Assembly (NCBI RefSeq): GCF_900129875.1
Contig: NZ_FQXC01000001.1
Location: 1-64,000 of the forward strand
DNA: 64,000 bases
Reading direction: 5' to 3'
DNA from: Marivita hallyeonensis
Lineage (GTDB): Bacteria > Pseudomonadota > Alphaproteobacteria > Rhodobacterales > Rhodobacteraceae
Shown here: in pieces, positions 54,878-63,640 of the stretch
How positions within the stretch are numbered: position 1 is the stretch's first letter
Layout of the letters: every line of letters starts with the position of its first letter
Translations under genes and position numbers: made by a program
The notes under the pieces: model-generated
The model's database searches: none
Told to the model about the DNA's origin: nothing
What the model saw: the letters and a program-made list of their open reading frames with translations, nothing else

Positions 54878-55697
54878 CGTTCTCCTCAGAATTGTCGTTG
54901 TCAGACCAGTTGAAGCTCTCCGAGCACAGGGGAACGAAGTACAATACAGTCTCGCCGATCTTGATCTTGTCGCCCGCCTTGAGCGTCTCGTTCGAGATGA
55001 CCGGCTGCCCGTTCAAACGGACTATGTTTTTCTTGCCGCCGTGACCGAGCATGAAACTGTGCGTTTCGGTGTCGTAGACGACTGCCGCGTGATTGCTGCG
55101 CGAGATGGAGTTGTCGCCGAAATCAAGCTGGATCGCCTGGTCTTCTCCGCGTCCGATTTGCGACATACCTGCCTCGAGCGTGAAACACTCACCGCGCCCG
55201 GGACCTTCGGCCACCAGAATCCAGCCGACCGGAAAGCGCGTGCGCTCTGCAGCTTTTGCTTTCGGCGCTTCGTCAAACAGGGAAACCACATCGGACGCGC
55301 TGCTATCGAACCCGAGCACTCGCGTCTGGTTGCGACGACGCCTATTTGCAGAAGCAGACGGCGCAGGCATAGCCATTGGCTCTGTCTCGTTCTCGTCTTC
55401 GATGTCCCATATGTTCACCGCAGGCTTCGGCGCGTCCTCTGCGACCATTGCACGGGCTTTGGCGAGAACGCCGTCGCTGTCACCTGTGGAAGTGGTTGTC
55501 TCTTCGGATTTCTGCGCCTTCGGCAGTTCGTCGACAACTTTGATTTTCGCTGTGCGATGCACCTCGGATGTGTGGTCAACGGCCGGCTGTGTATCTGCTT
55601 CGGTGCGTCCAGCCACCTTGTCAAAGGCAGGGGCGTCATCTGACGCAGTTGCTGCCGACTTGGATTTGCGGGACATCATGTCTCTGATAAATTTCAT
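54858..55697 (-). CDS. FHA domain protein
   Basis: This 279-residue protein has a long disordered, Ser/Thr/Glu-rich N-terminus (1-155), likely a kinase target. A C-terminal FHA domain (158-257) shows the phosphothreonine-binding signatures IGRGED (181-186), SISRSNH (197-203) and LNG (228-230). Start ATG 55697 is chosen; an in-frame ATG at 55748 lies within the end of the kinase gene. It probably reads phospho-Thr marks and links the kinase to the GTPases. Confidence 0.92.
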   Translation of the reverse strand: MKFIRDMMSRKSKSAATASDDAPAFDKVAGRTEADTQPAVDHTSEVHRTAKIKVVDELPKAQKSEETTTSTGDSDGVLAKARAMVAEDAPKPAVNIWDIEDENETEPMAMPAPSASANRRRRNQTRVLGFDSSASDVVSLFDEAPKAKAAERTRFPVGWILVAEGPGRGECFTLEAGMSQIGRGEDQAIQLDFGDNSISRSNHAAVVYDTETHSFMLGHGGKKNIVRLNGQPVISNETLKAGDKIKIGETVLYFVPLCSESFNWSDNDNSEENDDVAIA

Positions 55698-55731
55698 GGA
55701 TCTGCCTTTCTTCTCGCTCACTTCGTCGGAA

Positions 55732-58053
55732 TTACATGCCTTCGGCATGGGTCATCGACACGACCCACATTTGCCCGTCACGCGTCACTGCGAAGCTGAG
55801 TTGTTCGGTGCCTTGTGCCAATTCGCGGGACAGGATGCGGCGCAAGCTGTCTTGATCCCCGATCTTTTCCGAAGTCGGCACATAGGCGACGATCTCATCA
55901 CCAACCTGCAACTCGCTCTCGGCGCTCGGTACCGCCTTCACGGTCGTTCGCGGCTCACCGTCAATCAGACGGGTTTGAAAGACCGTGCCATTTGGAAGTG
56001 CCGTGTCATGCAGAACGGGAACTGTCCAATCATGTGTCGACGTCGTGGTTTCATCGGCGGAGAGCACCGTGAATTCCAAAGCGATGCTTTCTTGACCCGC
56101 CTGTGCGATACCTTCGGCTAGGGTGTCGATATCGGAGATCTGAGAAACCGCGACACCGTTGACTTCGAGGACACGCGCACCGGGACGAACCCAAACCGGG
56201 GACACGATTGCGGCCTCGCGGATGACATTTGATCCGTCTTCTCCAACGAACGGCAGATCGACGCGGAACGTTGTCTGCACAGAGGTATTGAGCTCGTCAG
56301 CGGAAATCGGAGCATCTTCAACTGCAATTGCTGCCGTCTCTGTCTCAATGGTCGCTGCGGTGCTTTCCGACGACGCGATCTCTACCGAAGGTTCCGGCGT
56401 GACTTGTTCCAACGCAGCCTGGCGCTGGCTTTCGTCCAGGGGATCGAGAACAGGAGCTGTTTCGCCACCCGTCGCCGGAGGGATCACCAGTGCATCCGCA
56501 ACGACAATGTCAAGCGGCGCGATGGGTGTGATGGCCGACAACGGCGTTTCCGTTGTCTCTTCAATTTGGGTCAACTGCGGCACGTCGACAAATTCGACCG
56601 TCGGCGCAACGCGTGAGAGCTCGACGGGTTGTTGCTCGACCAAGGTTTCCGCAACAACGCTGTCTGTTGCCGCGTCCGTGACCGTGTTGTCCTCGGGTGC
56701 GTTCAGAGTGCCACCCGCAGCCGGAATATCGGCGGCAGCGCTTTCGATCTGAGCCTCTTCCTCCGGCTGTGCAACCGTCACGACGTCTTCTGTCTGCGCG
56801 ATGACGGTCTCTTGCACAGGCGTTTCAGAAACAGCGGCAAGCTGAGGTGTTTCCGTGACACTGGCGACTTCCGGGTTGGACCCGTCTGCGACCTCTGTCT
56901 CAACCGTTGCAGCAGGTGCTGCAGTCCGCACCTCGGAAACCGAGGGTGCATCACCCGGCATGGAAAGTTGCCCTGTTACTGCCAGCCCGCCTACTGCGAG
57001 GATAGCAATGACGGCCACGGAGCCCATCAGAGGAACCAGCTTTGAACGTTTCTCCGACTCGGCGGTCGCTGCGGCTGCAGAGGAGATCGGGACCTGCTGT
57101 GTGACGACACGCGACTTGCGACGGCCACCTTCCATGATGTCGAGCCATTCCTCGGCGGACTGAACACGATCCTTGGGCAGAATTCCCAGTGATTTGTCGA
57201 TGGCGGCAAGAAACTTGTTTTCGAACCCTTTGATACGGCCAACCAGCGGCTCGTACGGGTCCGCGTCACCGGCGGCGATTGCGGCCAGACGGGCCTGACT
57301 GTTGGGCGGGATTTCTCCGCTGATCAGGTGATAGAATGTGGCACCAAGAGCATAGAGATCGCTGGACGGGGATTGGGCGCTCCCCTGAACGTAGAATTCC
57401 TGTGGGGAATACCCGTCCTTGACGACCCGCATCGCTGAAAGAATACGGCTCTTCTTGGTTGCTTCTTCACGTGCCGCACCGAAATCAATCAGAACCGGGC
57501 GCAAATCAGCGTCGAGCAGGATGTTATCGGGCGAGATATCGCGATGCAGAATGTCCTGGTCGTGGATGAACTGCACGGCGCCAAGCACATCCTTCAGGAT
57601 GCCCTTGATCTGCGCGGCGTTGAGGCCGTGGTTCGGGTCTTCGAGCGTATCGAGAAGATCGCGCCCTTCGACGAAATCAAGGACCATGTAGGCCGTTTCA
57701 TTGTCTTCGAAAACCTGGTGCACGCCCACGATGTTTGGATGGTTGAGCTTTGCGAGGCTGCGGGCTTCTTGGACGAAGAGCTGGACGACAGAGCGCAGCT
57801 CTTGCGAGTGAGCGCGCGACCGCGCTTTCACAATCGTACGGGAGCGGTTGCAGAACGAAGACGGAAAACACTCCTTGATGACGACTTTTCTATCCAGGCT
57901 ATCGGAGGCCAGATAGGTAATTCCAAAGCCACCTGAATTCAAAAACTTGACGATTCGATATTGCCCCTGAAGCAATTCAGTTCCCGGAGCAAGCTCATCG
58001 AGATAACTCTCGTGACCTTCGTACTCTTTCTGCTTCGCATTACCCATTTTCAT
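55732..58053 (-). CDS. Membrane Ser/Thr protein kinase with PDZ-like extracytoplasmic repeats
   Basis: This 773-residue kinase has a Hanks-type domain (about 30-310) with glycine loop NSGGFGIT, K60 (VVIKE), HRDISPDN (catalytic D172) and DFG at 190-192. One membrane span lies at about 339-358. A Pro/Thr/Glu-rich linker (365-600) follows, then two PDZ-like repeats (about 615-773; PGARVLEVNGVAVSQISDID). The C-terminus should sit in the periplasm and sense envelope state. It is the first gene of the phosphatase/FHA/GTPase block. Confidence 0.92.
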   Translation of the reverse strand: MKMGNAKQKEYEGHESYLDELAPGTELLQGQYRIVKFLNSGGFGITYLASDSLDRKVVIKECFPSSFCNRSRTIVKARSRAHSQELRSVVQLFVQEARSLAKLNHPNIVGVHQVFEDNETAYMVLDFVEGRDLLDTLEDPNHGLNAAQIKGILKDVLGAVQFIHDQDILHRDISPDNILLDADLRPVLIDFGAAREEATKKSRILSAMRVVKDGYSPQEFYVQGSAQSPSSDLYALGATFYHLISGEIPPNSQARLAAIAAGDADPYEPLVGRIKGFENKFLAAIDKSLGILPKDRVQSAEEWLDIMEGGRRKSRVVTQQVPISSAAAATAESEKRSKLVPLMGSVAVIAILAVGGLAVTGQLSMPGDAPSVSEVRTAAPAATVETEVADGSNPEVASVTETPQLAAVSETPVQETVIAQTEDVVTVAQPEEEAQIESAAADIPAAGGTLNAPEDNTVTDAATDSVVAETLVEQQPVELSRVAPTVEFVDVPQLTQIEETTETPLSAITPIAPLDIVVADALVIPPATGGETAPVLDPLDESQRQAALEQVTPEPSVEIASSESTAATIETETAAIAVEDAPISADELNTSVQTTFRVDLPFVGEDGSNVIREAAIVSPVWVRPGARVLEVNGVAVSQISDIDTLAEGIAQAGQESIALEFTVLSADETTTSTHDWTVPVLHDTALPNGTVFQTRLIDGEPRTTVKAVPSAESELQVGDEIVAYVPTSEKIGDQDSLRRILSRELAQGTEQLSFAVTRDGQMWVVSMTHAEGM

Positions 58054-58518
58054 CTCTTTTCAAGAAGTATTCAGTTGACCGCTCACATTGCGTAACCATG
58101 ATTCAATTAAAATGAGAACACGACAAAACATTGTCATTGTTCAGGTGTTTCTGCGACAGCAAGAGAAAAGTGTTGAGATGGTTGCGTGAGAATAGCAGCC
58201 AAACGCCATCGGTCGGCAAGGTCAGTTGAGCAGTGGATAGATCAATGGTGGGTCGCTTCCAAACTATTGAATTAGAGATCAAAAGACGGAAAATTTCCTA
58301 GAAGAGCGGCTTTGAGATTTGGCAACTCTGCCAAACTCGAGCTTAGAGGTAAGTTCAAACTCTCAGTTGCAAAAGACTTAGAGGATCGGCCTCACCAATT
58401 ATGGCAATACCTTGTCAAATATTCTTGGCCATTCGCCTCTAGGCAAAATTGGCTTGCATTGAAATTGTAAAAGTGTCGATGGTATTTCGAAAATCATATT
58501 TGTAATGATTTCGCACAG
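58054..58518. other. Intergenic region between the two halves of the kinase cluster
   Basis: This AT-rich stretch of about 460 bases precedes the membrane kinase on the minus strand and probably holds its promoter. No open frame with a ribosome binding site is evident. The base composition is lower in GC than the flanking genes. Confidence 0.4.
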
Positions 58519-58546
58519 AATTGCGCCGGGGAAACCCGGCGCAATT
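58519..58546 (-). terminator. Strong hairpin terminator after the PilJ-like genes
   Basis: AATTGCGCCGGG and CCCGGCGCAATT pair perfectly (12 bp) around a GAAA loop, 14 bases after the stop of the gene ending at 58561. The trailing T-tract is weak. It separates the periplasmic-sensor half from the kinase/GTPase half. Confidence 0.7.
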
Positions 58547-58560
58547 TCATTCGCATCACG

Positions 58561-59499
58561 TCAATGCTTTGAAAAAATTGTGTACTTGTGTGTGATATCT
58601 TCCAGCTCGTACATTTCACTTGCCATGTGCTGAAAAATTTCAACTTGCGTATCTCGTTCCATTGCTCCGGTTTCGAGAAGGGTATCGAACGTCGGGCGCA
58701 TCTTTTGCCAGTCACTCAAAACGCCATTAAGGGCTGTCTCGATCTCTTCGGTTGGCGCCGGCGCGATCCCGACTTCTGGCATGCCGTTGATGAGGGCATT
58801 CAGGGACACTTCGTAAAGCTCCATTGACTGCTTCAACTCGGCTCGAACATCTTCGGACTGGTTGCCGGAGAAGATCTTGCAGGCATTCTTGGCAATCATC
58901 TGAGTCATCGTCGCCTGGCGCCCGACGATCTCGAGCGTCAGCACATCGGACTGCATCAGGACGGCTGGGTCCGAATACTGCCCTTCCATTTCGCTCACGA
59001 GCTTGTTGGTCATTTCGAAAAGCGGCATGTTTCCACTTTTAATGACACTGACCGCAGCATCGTCATCGTGCTTTGAGAGCAAGGTGTCGGTGGCCGTCGC
59101 GATCGGGCCCCAAGCCGTGCGGATATCCTCGAGTTGAACGATGGTTTTCCGACGCTCTTCACCGCCGATGATCCCAAGCTCTTCGTTTCCGTTCAGAAGA
59201 GCGTCAATGTGCTTGTCAAAACCGGCGCGTGCTTCGGTCATGAGCTTGCTGCTCAGGGTTTGGTCGATGTCGTTGTACAGAAAACAAGCGGCAGCGGCGA
59301 CTTCCTGAGTGTAGGTACGAAGCATCTCTGCAGACTCTATACGTTCTGCGCTCCCCGTATCTTCGGCAAAGGTGGCAGCGGCATCGATGAGCTCTGCCTC
59401 ACCGTCAAGCCCGAGTGGTGCGGCGCTGGTTTCGGCAAAGGCCGGGGCTGTTATGCCCGTGGCACATGCCGCAGCAATAAGTAGGTGGTGGTGTTTCAT
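58561..59499 (-). CDS. Periplasmic PilJ-type sensor-like protein A
   Basis: This 312-residue protein has a signal peptide (1-22, APAFAE) and no further membrane span. It contains two related helical repeats: residues 52-135 (AERIESAEML ... IDALLNGNEELGI) and 190-275 (VGRQATMTQMIAKNAC ... LNALINGMPEVGI). The GRQ...IAK motif is that of the PilJ/NarX-like type IV pili methyl-accepting N-terminal domain, normally part of membrane receptors. Here it is free in the periplasm. Its paralogue is directly upstream. Confidence 0.82.
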   Translation of the reverse strand: MKHHHLLIAAACATGITAPAFAETSAAPLGLDGEAELIDAAATFAEDTGSAERIESAEMLRTYTQEVAAAACFLYNDIDQTLSSKLMTEARAGFDKHIDALLNGNEELGIIGGEERRKTIVQLEDIRTAWGPIATATDTLLSKHDDDAAVSVIKSGNMPLFEMTNKLVSEMEGQYSDPAVLMQSDVLTLEIVGRQATMTQMIAKNACKIFSGNQSEDVRAELKQSMELYEVSLNALINGMPEVGIAPAPTEEIETALNGVLSDWQKMRPTFDTLLETGAMERDTQVEIFQHMASEMYELEDITHKYTIFSKH

Positions 59500-59553
59500 T
59501 TCAGTGGTCCAATTCGTGTTGGAGACAAGTAGGGTGACATCAGCAAACGGCGC

Positions 59554-60540
59554 TTAGTCGTACTTGTGCTTTGAATAGAGCGCGTAATCGTGCGTGATCT
59601 TTTTCAGCTGGTACATCTTGTCATTCATGCGGTTGAACAGTGCGGTCTGTTCGTCACCAGCCAAAGCGCCGCTGGCGAGAAGCGTGTCGACCAGTGTGCG
59701 CGTCTCCGCCCAATCGCTGATCACACCTGACAGACCGTCGATGATCTCGGGCGTCGGCGCTGCTTTCAGACCCGCTTCGGGCATGCCGTGGAGAAGAGCG
59801 TTCAAAGACGTCTCGAATATCTCGATTGCGCCGGTCAGTTCCTGGGTCGACGTTTCGACCTCTTCACCGTTCCACACCTTGCAGGCGTTTTTGGCGATCT
59901 TCTGCGTGTACATCCCCTGGCGGCCAACAATGTCGAGCATGAGCGCGTCGACTTGCAGCAGTTCTGCCGGATTGGAGTATTCGCCGGAAATCACGCTGAC
60001 GAGATAGTTCGTCTTCTCATATAGCAGTTTGCTGTTTGCCTTGACCACTCCAACAGCGTCGGCATCGTTCGCGTCTTCCAGCAAAGCCGCAAGTGCTTCC
60101 GACACCGGGGTCCAGATCGCCCGAAGGCTCTCCAATTCGGCGATGGTTTTGCGGCGAGTCTCTGCACCGATGATGTTCATCGAAGGATTGCCGTTCAGGA
60201 GCGCGTCCAGGTTTCTTTCGAAGATGTCGCGCGACTCGATAACCAGGCGGCGGCTTTCTTCGGGCTCTATACCGCTGAAGAGGTAACACGCGGCGGAAGA
60301 GGCTTCCTGCGAGACAATGCGAAGTTCATCCGCGGCTTCGACACGCTCGGCGGCGCCGATGTCGTCGACCAGTTGCGCGAGGATGATTTCTGCCGAGCCT
60401 TCAGTGTTGTCGCTCGCGCGGACTTCCGCGGTTGAGAACAGAGCGCCGACGAAAGTGACTGCTGTCAGCTTGTTTTTGACCACTTTTGAAAGGTCGAAAG
60501 AAGGGCTTTTTTCTGCTGCTAGGGACATTGGTTTTCTCAT
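59554..60540 (-). CDS. Periplasmic PilJ-type sensor-like protein B
   Basis: This 328-residue paralogue of the next gene has the same two-repeat architecture: AERVEAADELRIVSQEASSAACYLF ... LDALLNGNPSMNI and VGRQGMYTQKIAKNACKVW ... LNALLHGMPEAGL. It has an atypically long N-terminus before the hydrophobic signal (VKNKLTAVTFVGALFSTAEVRA). ATG 60540 is used, with ATG 60528 possible. Tandem duplication in the cluster suggests the two work as a heteromer or sense different ligands. Confidence 0.8.
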   Translation of the reverse strand: MRKPMSLAAEKSPSFDLSKVVKNKLTAVTFVGALFSTAEVRASDNTEGSAEIILAQLVDDIGAAERVEAADELRIVSQEASSAACYLFSGIEPEESRRLVIESRDIFERNLDALLNGNPSMNIIGAETRRKTIAELESLRAIWTPVSEALAALLEDANDADAVGVVKANSKLLYEKTNYLVSVISGEYSNPAELLQVDALMLDIVGRQGMYTQKIAKNACKVWNGEEVETSTQELTGAIEIFETSLNALLHGMPEAGLKAAPTPEIIDGLSGVISDWAETRTLVDTLLASGALAGDEQTALFNRMNDKMYQLKKITHDYALYSKHKYD

Positions 60541-60614
60541 GGTTTTGCCGTGAAGCGGGCGCGTTTGATCATGCCGCTCGCGGCCTTGCTGAATTCGAAT
60601 GCGAAAAAGTGGGG

Positions 60615-60641
60615 GACCGGCGCCGTTATTAGACGCCGGTC
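60615..60641 (-). terminator. Hairpin between the PstS-OmpA gene and PilJ-type gene B
   Basis: GACCGGCG and CGCCGGTC pair around an 11-base loop; on the minus strand CCCCACTTTTT follows. It may be a partial terminator that lowers expression of the downstream pair. Confidence 0.5.
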
Positions 60642-60647
60642 GGCACC

Positions 60648-62243
60648 CTAGCCCTGCATACCGGCTTCGATCCACACCTCGACGCGGCGGTTGATCGAGC
60701 GGCCCTTTTCGGTCGCGTTACAAGCAGCCGGTGCAACTTCGCCAAAGCCGGCGGCTTCGATTTCCACGTGAGCGATGCGATCACCTGCCGTTTCGCGCAA
60801 CGTATCTGCAACGGCGGCTGCACGGTTTTTGGACAGCGCGCGGTTGCTGTCGAACGCACCCACGTCATCGGTAAAGCCAACGAATACGATTTTCGTACCT
60901 TCCGGCTGATCTTCGAGGAAGTCGACCAAGCGCTGCATGTCGATCACACCGCGTTCGTCCAGACGTGAAGAGCCGGTGCGGAAGCGGAATGTTGTGGACA
61001 GGCGATCGTAGTCCACCATCTGGCCCAGCATTTCACGCATCACGCCAGCTTCGTAAGCGTCGGCATTTGGATCGAGAAGCATGCGTGCACGCTGGCCTTC
61101 CATGCTCTGCGGACGACGCTTGATGCCAAGGTCGATAAATCCGGCTTTTGCGATAACACCATCCGCATCTTCGGACAGCGCATACTTCAGGAAGTCGTCG
61201 GCCAACTGGTTGTTGGTGTCGGCACGGTTGTAGAAGTAAAGACGGCGCTCGAGCGGGTATTCTTCCGTCTTGGCCGAGAACGCGTCAGGCTCGGAAACGA
61301 TGCCACAGGCGTTCACGAGGCTCATCGGTTTTGCACCACGCTGGAACGCGTAAGGCACGAACCCGATAGCCGCCGGATTTTCGTTTACCAGCGCCGCCAT
61401 TTCGTTGTTGCTTGCGGCAATGATCTCGGATTCCGAGTGGACCACTTCAAGGTCCTCAAAAATTGATGCCTCGAAGGTTGCGCGTGCGCCTGAATCCTTT
61501 GCGCGGCTGATCACCTGGATTGGCATGTCTTCACCGCCAAGCTCGCTCCAGTTCGAAATGCGGCCAGCATAGATTTCGCGCATCTGTTCCATCGTGATCT
61601 GGCTCACGGGATTGGACGGGTGTGTGATGACAACGACGCTGTCGACCGCGATGATGTGCTCTTGGTTCGGGTCGATCATGTTCCCGGCACCTTCGGCTTT
61701 CAGGGCACGGGCTTCATCCGGAACGATGCGACGCGATGCCATGCCGATCTGTGCCTCGCCGCTCATCAGAGCAGAGAACGCATCATCAGTGGATGTGGCC
61801 GTCACGAGGTAGCTGCCGATCTCATCGCCGAAGCCGCCATCGCTGATGAAATCTGCCAGAAGCTGACCTTCCTGCGCGGTCTCAACGATTGATGCTTCCG
61901 CATCAAGGTAGGAGGCATAGCCGGACAGAAGCAGCGGCATCAGGCCGACGCCCATCGCGTCCGACCCGGCAAACTGGAGATCGGCGCTTTCAGTATCAAA
62001 GGTCGGGCACGCATCGCCTTCACAACGGACACGCGCCGCGGAGATCCGCAACTCACCAAGTGCGGTGCGGATCACGTAGTAGTCATCGGTGAATTCGACG
62101 AATTCGCCTGTGAGGTTGACGGTGCCGTCAGCGGATTTCAGGGCAACTTCGCCGGCAGATGCGACGGTCGGTACCAGCGATGCCGAGGCGAGAAGGGCTG
62201 CACTCTGGGCAGAGCGCTTCAAGCGGGACATGAGATTGGACAT
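60648..62243 (-). CDS. PstS-like substrate-binding / OmpA peptidoglycan-binding chimera
   Basis: This 531-residue exported protein has a signal peptide (1 to about 30, TVASAG) and a short beta domain (residues 31-75). A phosphate-binding-protein-like domain covers about 85-370 (LQFAGSDAMGVGLMP, AQIGMASRRI, VISRAKDSGARATFE). A C-terminal OmpA domain (about 413-531; FRTGSSRLD, GFTDDVGAFDSNRALSKNRAAAV, GRSINRRVEVWI) should hold it on peptidoglycan. GGAG before ATG 62243 sets the start. A periplasmic ligand sensor fixed to the cell wall is the natural reading. Confidence 0.88.
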   Translation of the reverse strand: MSNLMSRLKRSAQSAALLASASLVPTVASAGEVALKSADGTVNLTGEFVEFTDDYYVIRTALGELRISAARVRCEGDACPTFDTESADLQFAGSDAMGVGLMPLLLSGYASYLDAEASIVETAQEGQLLADFISDGGFGDEIGSYLVTATSTDDAFSALMSGEAQIGMASRRIVPDEARALKAEGAGNMIDPNQEHIIAVDSVVVITHPSNPVSQITMEQMREIYAGRISNWSELGGEDMPIQVISRAKDSGARATFEASIFEDLEVVHSESEIIAASNNEMAALVNENPAAIGFVPYAFQRGAKPMSLVNACGIVSEPDAFSAKTEEYPLERRLYFYNRADTNNQLADDFLKYALSEDADGVIAKAGFIDLGIKRRPQSMEGQRARMLLDPNADAYEAGVMREMLGQMVDYDRLSTTFRFRTGSSRLDERGVIDMQRLVDFLEDQPEGTKIVFVGFTDDVGAFDSNRALSKNRAAAVADTLRETAGDRIAHVEIEAAGFGEVAPAACNATEKGRSINRRVEVWIEAGMQG

Positions 62244-62312
62244 TTTGAACTCCATTGGATGTGCGCGATGCGCAAGGTCTTAAGGGGGGTGGGGGGAAGG
62301 TGAGGTGTTGGA

Positions 62313-63227
62313 CTAGAGGATACGTCGCCATTCCTCCGCAGATCGGACACGATCTTTCGGGAGAAGTGACAAGGCGCAATCGAGGGCGTTGCAAAACGCC
62401 GTATCGAATTCATCCGTCAGTTTGCTGAGCGGGACGTAGGGGTCGGGTTTGCCGCCCAGATGCGCTGACATGCGGGAACGGCAATCAGCGGGCAGTTCGC
62501 CGGTGATGAGATGATAAAAGGTGGCGGCAAGTGCATAGAAATCACCCGCCGGGTCGTGCTTGCTGCCCGACACGAAGAATTCGAGAGGGGTATATGCGCT
62601 CTTCGCGTTCGGCAATTCCGCGGGTGAGGCCGCGATACGCGCCAATGTTTTGAGCGTCGCGCCAAAGTCGATCAGCACGGGTTCGTTCGCCCCAGTGACA
62701 ATGATGTTTTCCGGCGCAATGTCGCGATGCAAAAGCCCGGCCTCATGCACCTTGCCAAGTGCGGCCAGGGTTTTCCTGAGCAGGTCGCGGACCTCATCCG
62801 GATCGGGCCGTGCATGGCTCTGTTCGATCACCTCGAGAAGATCATACCCATCGATGAATTCGAGCACGACATACGCGGTCGCGTTCTCTTCGAAGATACG
62901 CTCGACGGCCGCAATATTGCGATGCTGTACCTTCGCAATGGATCGCGCGTCCTGAAGGAAGACACATAGCGTGGCATCGAGGATGGCGGCGGAGGCTTCA
63001 TCGTTCGGAACAACGGTCAAGCCGTCCCGACCACAGAATGAGCGCGGATAACATTCCTTGATGATCACAACCCGATCACGCGCGTCGGTGGCCAGGTATG
63101 TGATGCCGAAGCCGCCCCAGCTCAACAGCTCTGTGATGGCGTACTCGCCGTCGAGAAGTATGCAGCCGGGCGCCAAGGTTTCGCTTGGGCATTCCATGGC
63201 TTGCCGTTCTAGCAAGGCAACAGACAT
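62313..63227 (-). CDS. Cytoplasmic Ser/Thr protein kinase
   Basis: This 304-residue kinase domain has no membrane span. Key residues are K57 (VVIIKECYPRSFC), H167-R168-D169 with APEN, and DFG at 187-189. The sequence is closely related to the membrane kinase of this cluster (shared IIKECxPxSFC and LLPKDRVxSAEEW). ATG 63227 is chosen since GAGGA lies seven bases upstream. It begins the cluster and is divergent from an XRE regulator. Confidence 0.9.
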   Translation of the reverse strand: MSVALLERQAMECPSETLAPGCILLDGEYAITELLSWGGFGITYLATDARDRVVIIKECYPRSFCGRDGLTVVPNDEASAAILDATLCVFLQDARSIAKVQHRNIAAVERIFEENATAYVVLEFIDGYDLLEVIEQSHARPDPDEVRDLLRKTLAALGKVHEAGLLHRDIAPENIIVTGANEPVLIDFGATLKTLARIAASPAELPNAKSAYTPLEFFVSGSKHDPAGDFYALAATFYHLITGELPADCRSRMSAHLGGKPDPYVPLSKLTDEFDTAFCNALDCALSLLPKDRVRSAEEWRRIL

Positions 63228-63640
63228 ATCCATTTCCTCATAAATCGAGAGTTGTTTCTCGTTAATTGAGAGAATGGCGAACAATGAGGCAAAAGCAGGG
63301 AGCCAAACCGGCATCCTTAAGGAGAAAGCACGGTCACGCTCGCCACATTCTGCGCTCAACGCTACTAAATAGATGTATTTCAGATACTTAAAATCTCGGC
63401 CAACCCAGGCCGACGGATCTCGAAAAACTAGAAATGCATCAAAAATTTGAGGGTGGAGCATGGTCTAGTGGCAAAAACATCACCTCGATTTCCGCGAATC
63501 TCGGATTTTTAGCAGCCAACCGTCATTATTCTTCAAATCCGATTGGACCGATCACATAGTACGGGTTGCGCATGACGGTCGTTTCGTTAACTCGCGAATG
63601 AGGCACAGACTACCGACCTGCCGAATAAAAGAGTGAGGAT
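63228..63640. other. Divergent promoter region, kinase cluster / XRE regulator
   Basis: This 413-base AT-rich spacer without a supported gene must carry the promoters of the kinase cluster (leftward) and the XRE gene (rightward). Repeated GAGA/TCTC words occur near 63247-63275, but no clear operator is identified. Confidence 0.4.

Noticed and set aside
62284-62300. G-quadruplex in the spacer before the PstS-OmpA gene
   Set aside because: Two G6 runs separated by a single T are present, but a convincing four-tract arrangement is not clear from the sequence alone.
48000-63227. Type VI secretion locus
   Set aside because: Kinase, PP2C and FHA genes occur, but no TssB/C, Hcp, VgrG, ClpV, TssJLM or TssK homologue is visible.
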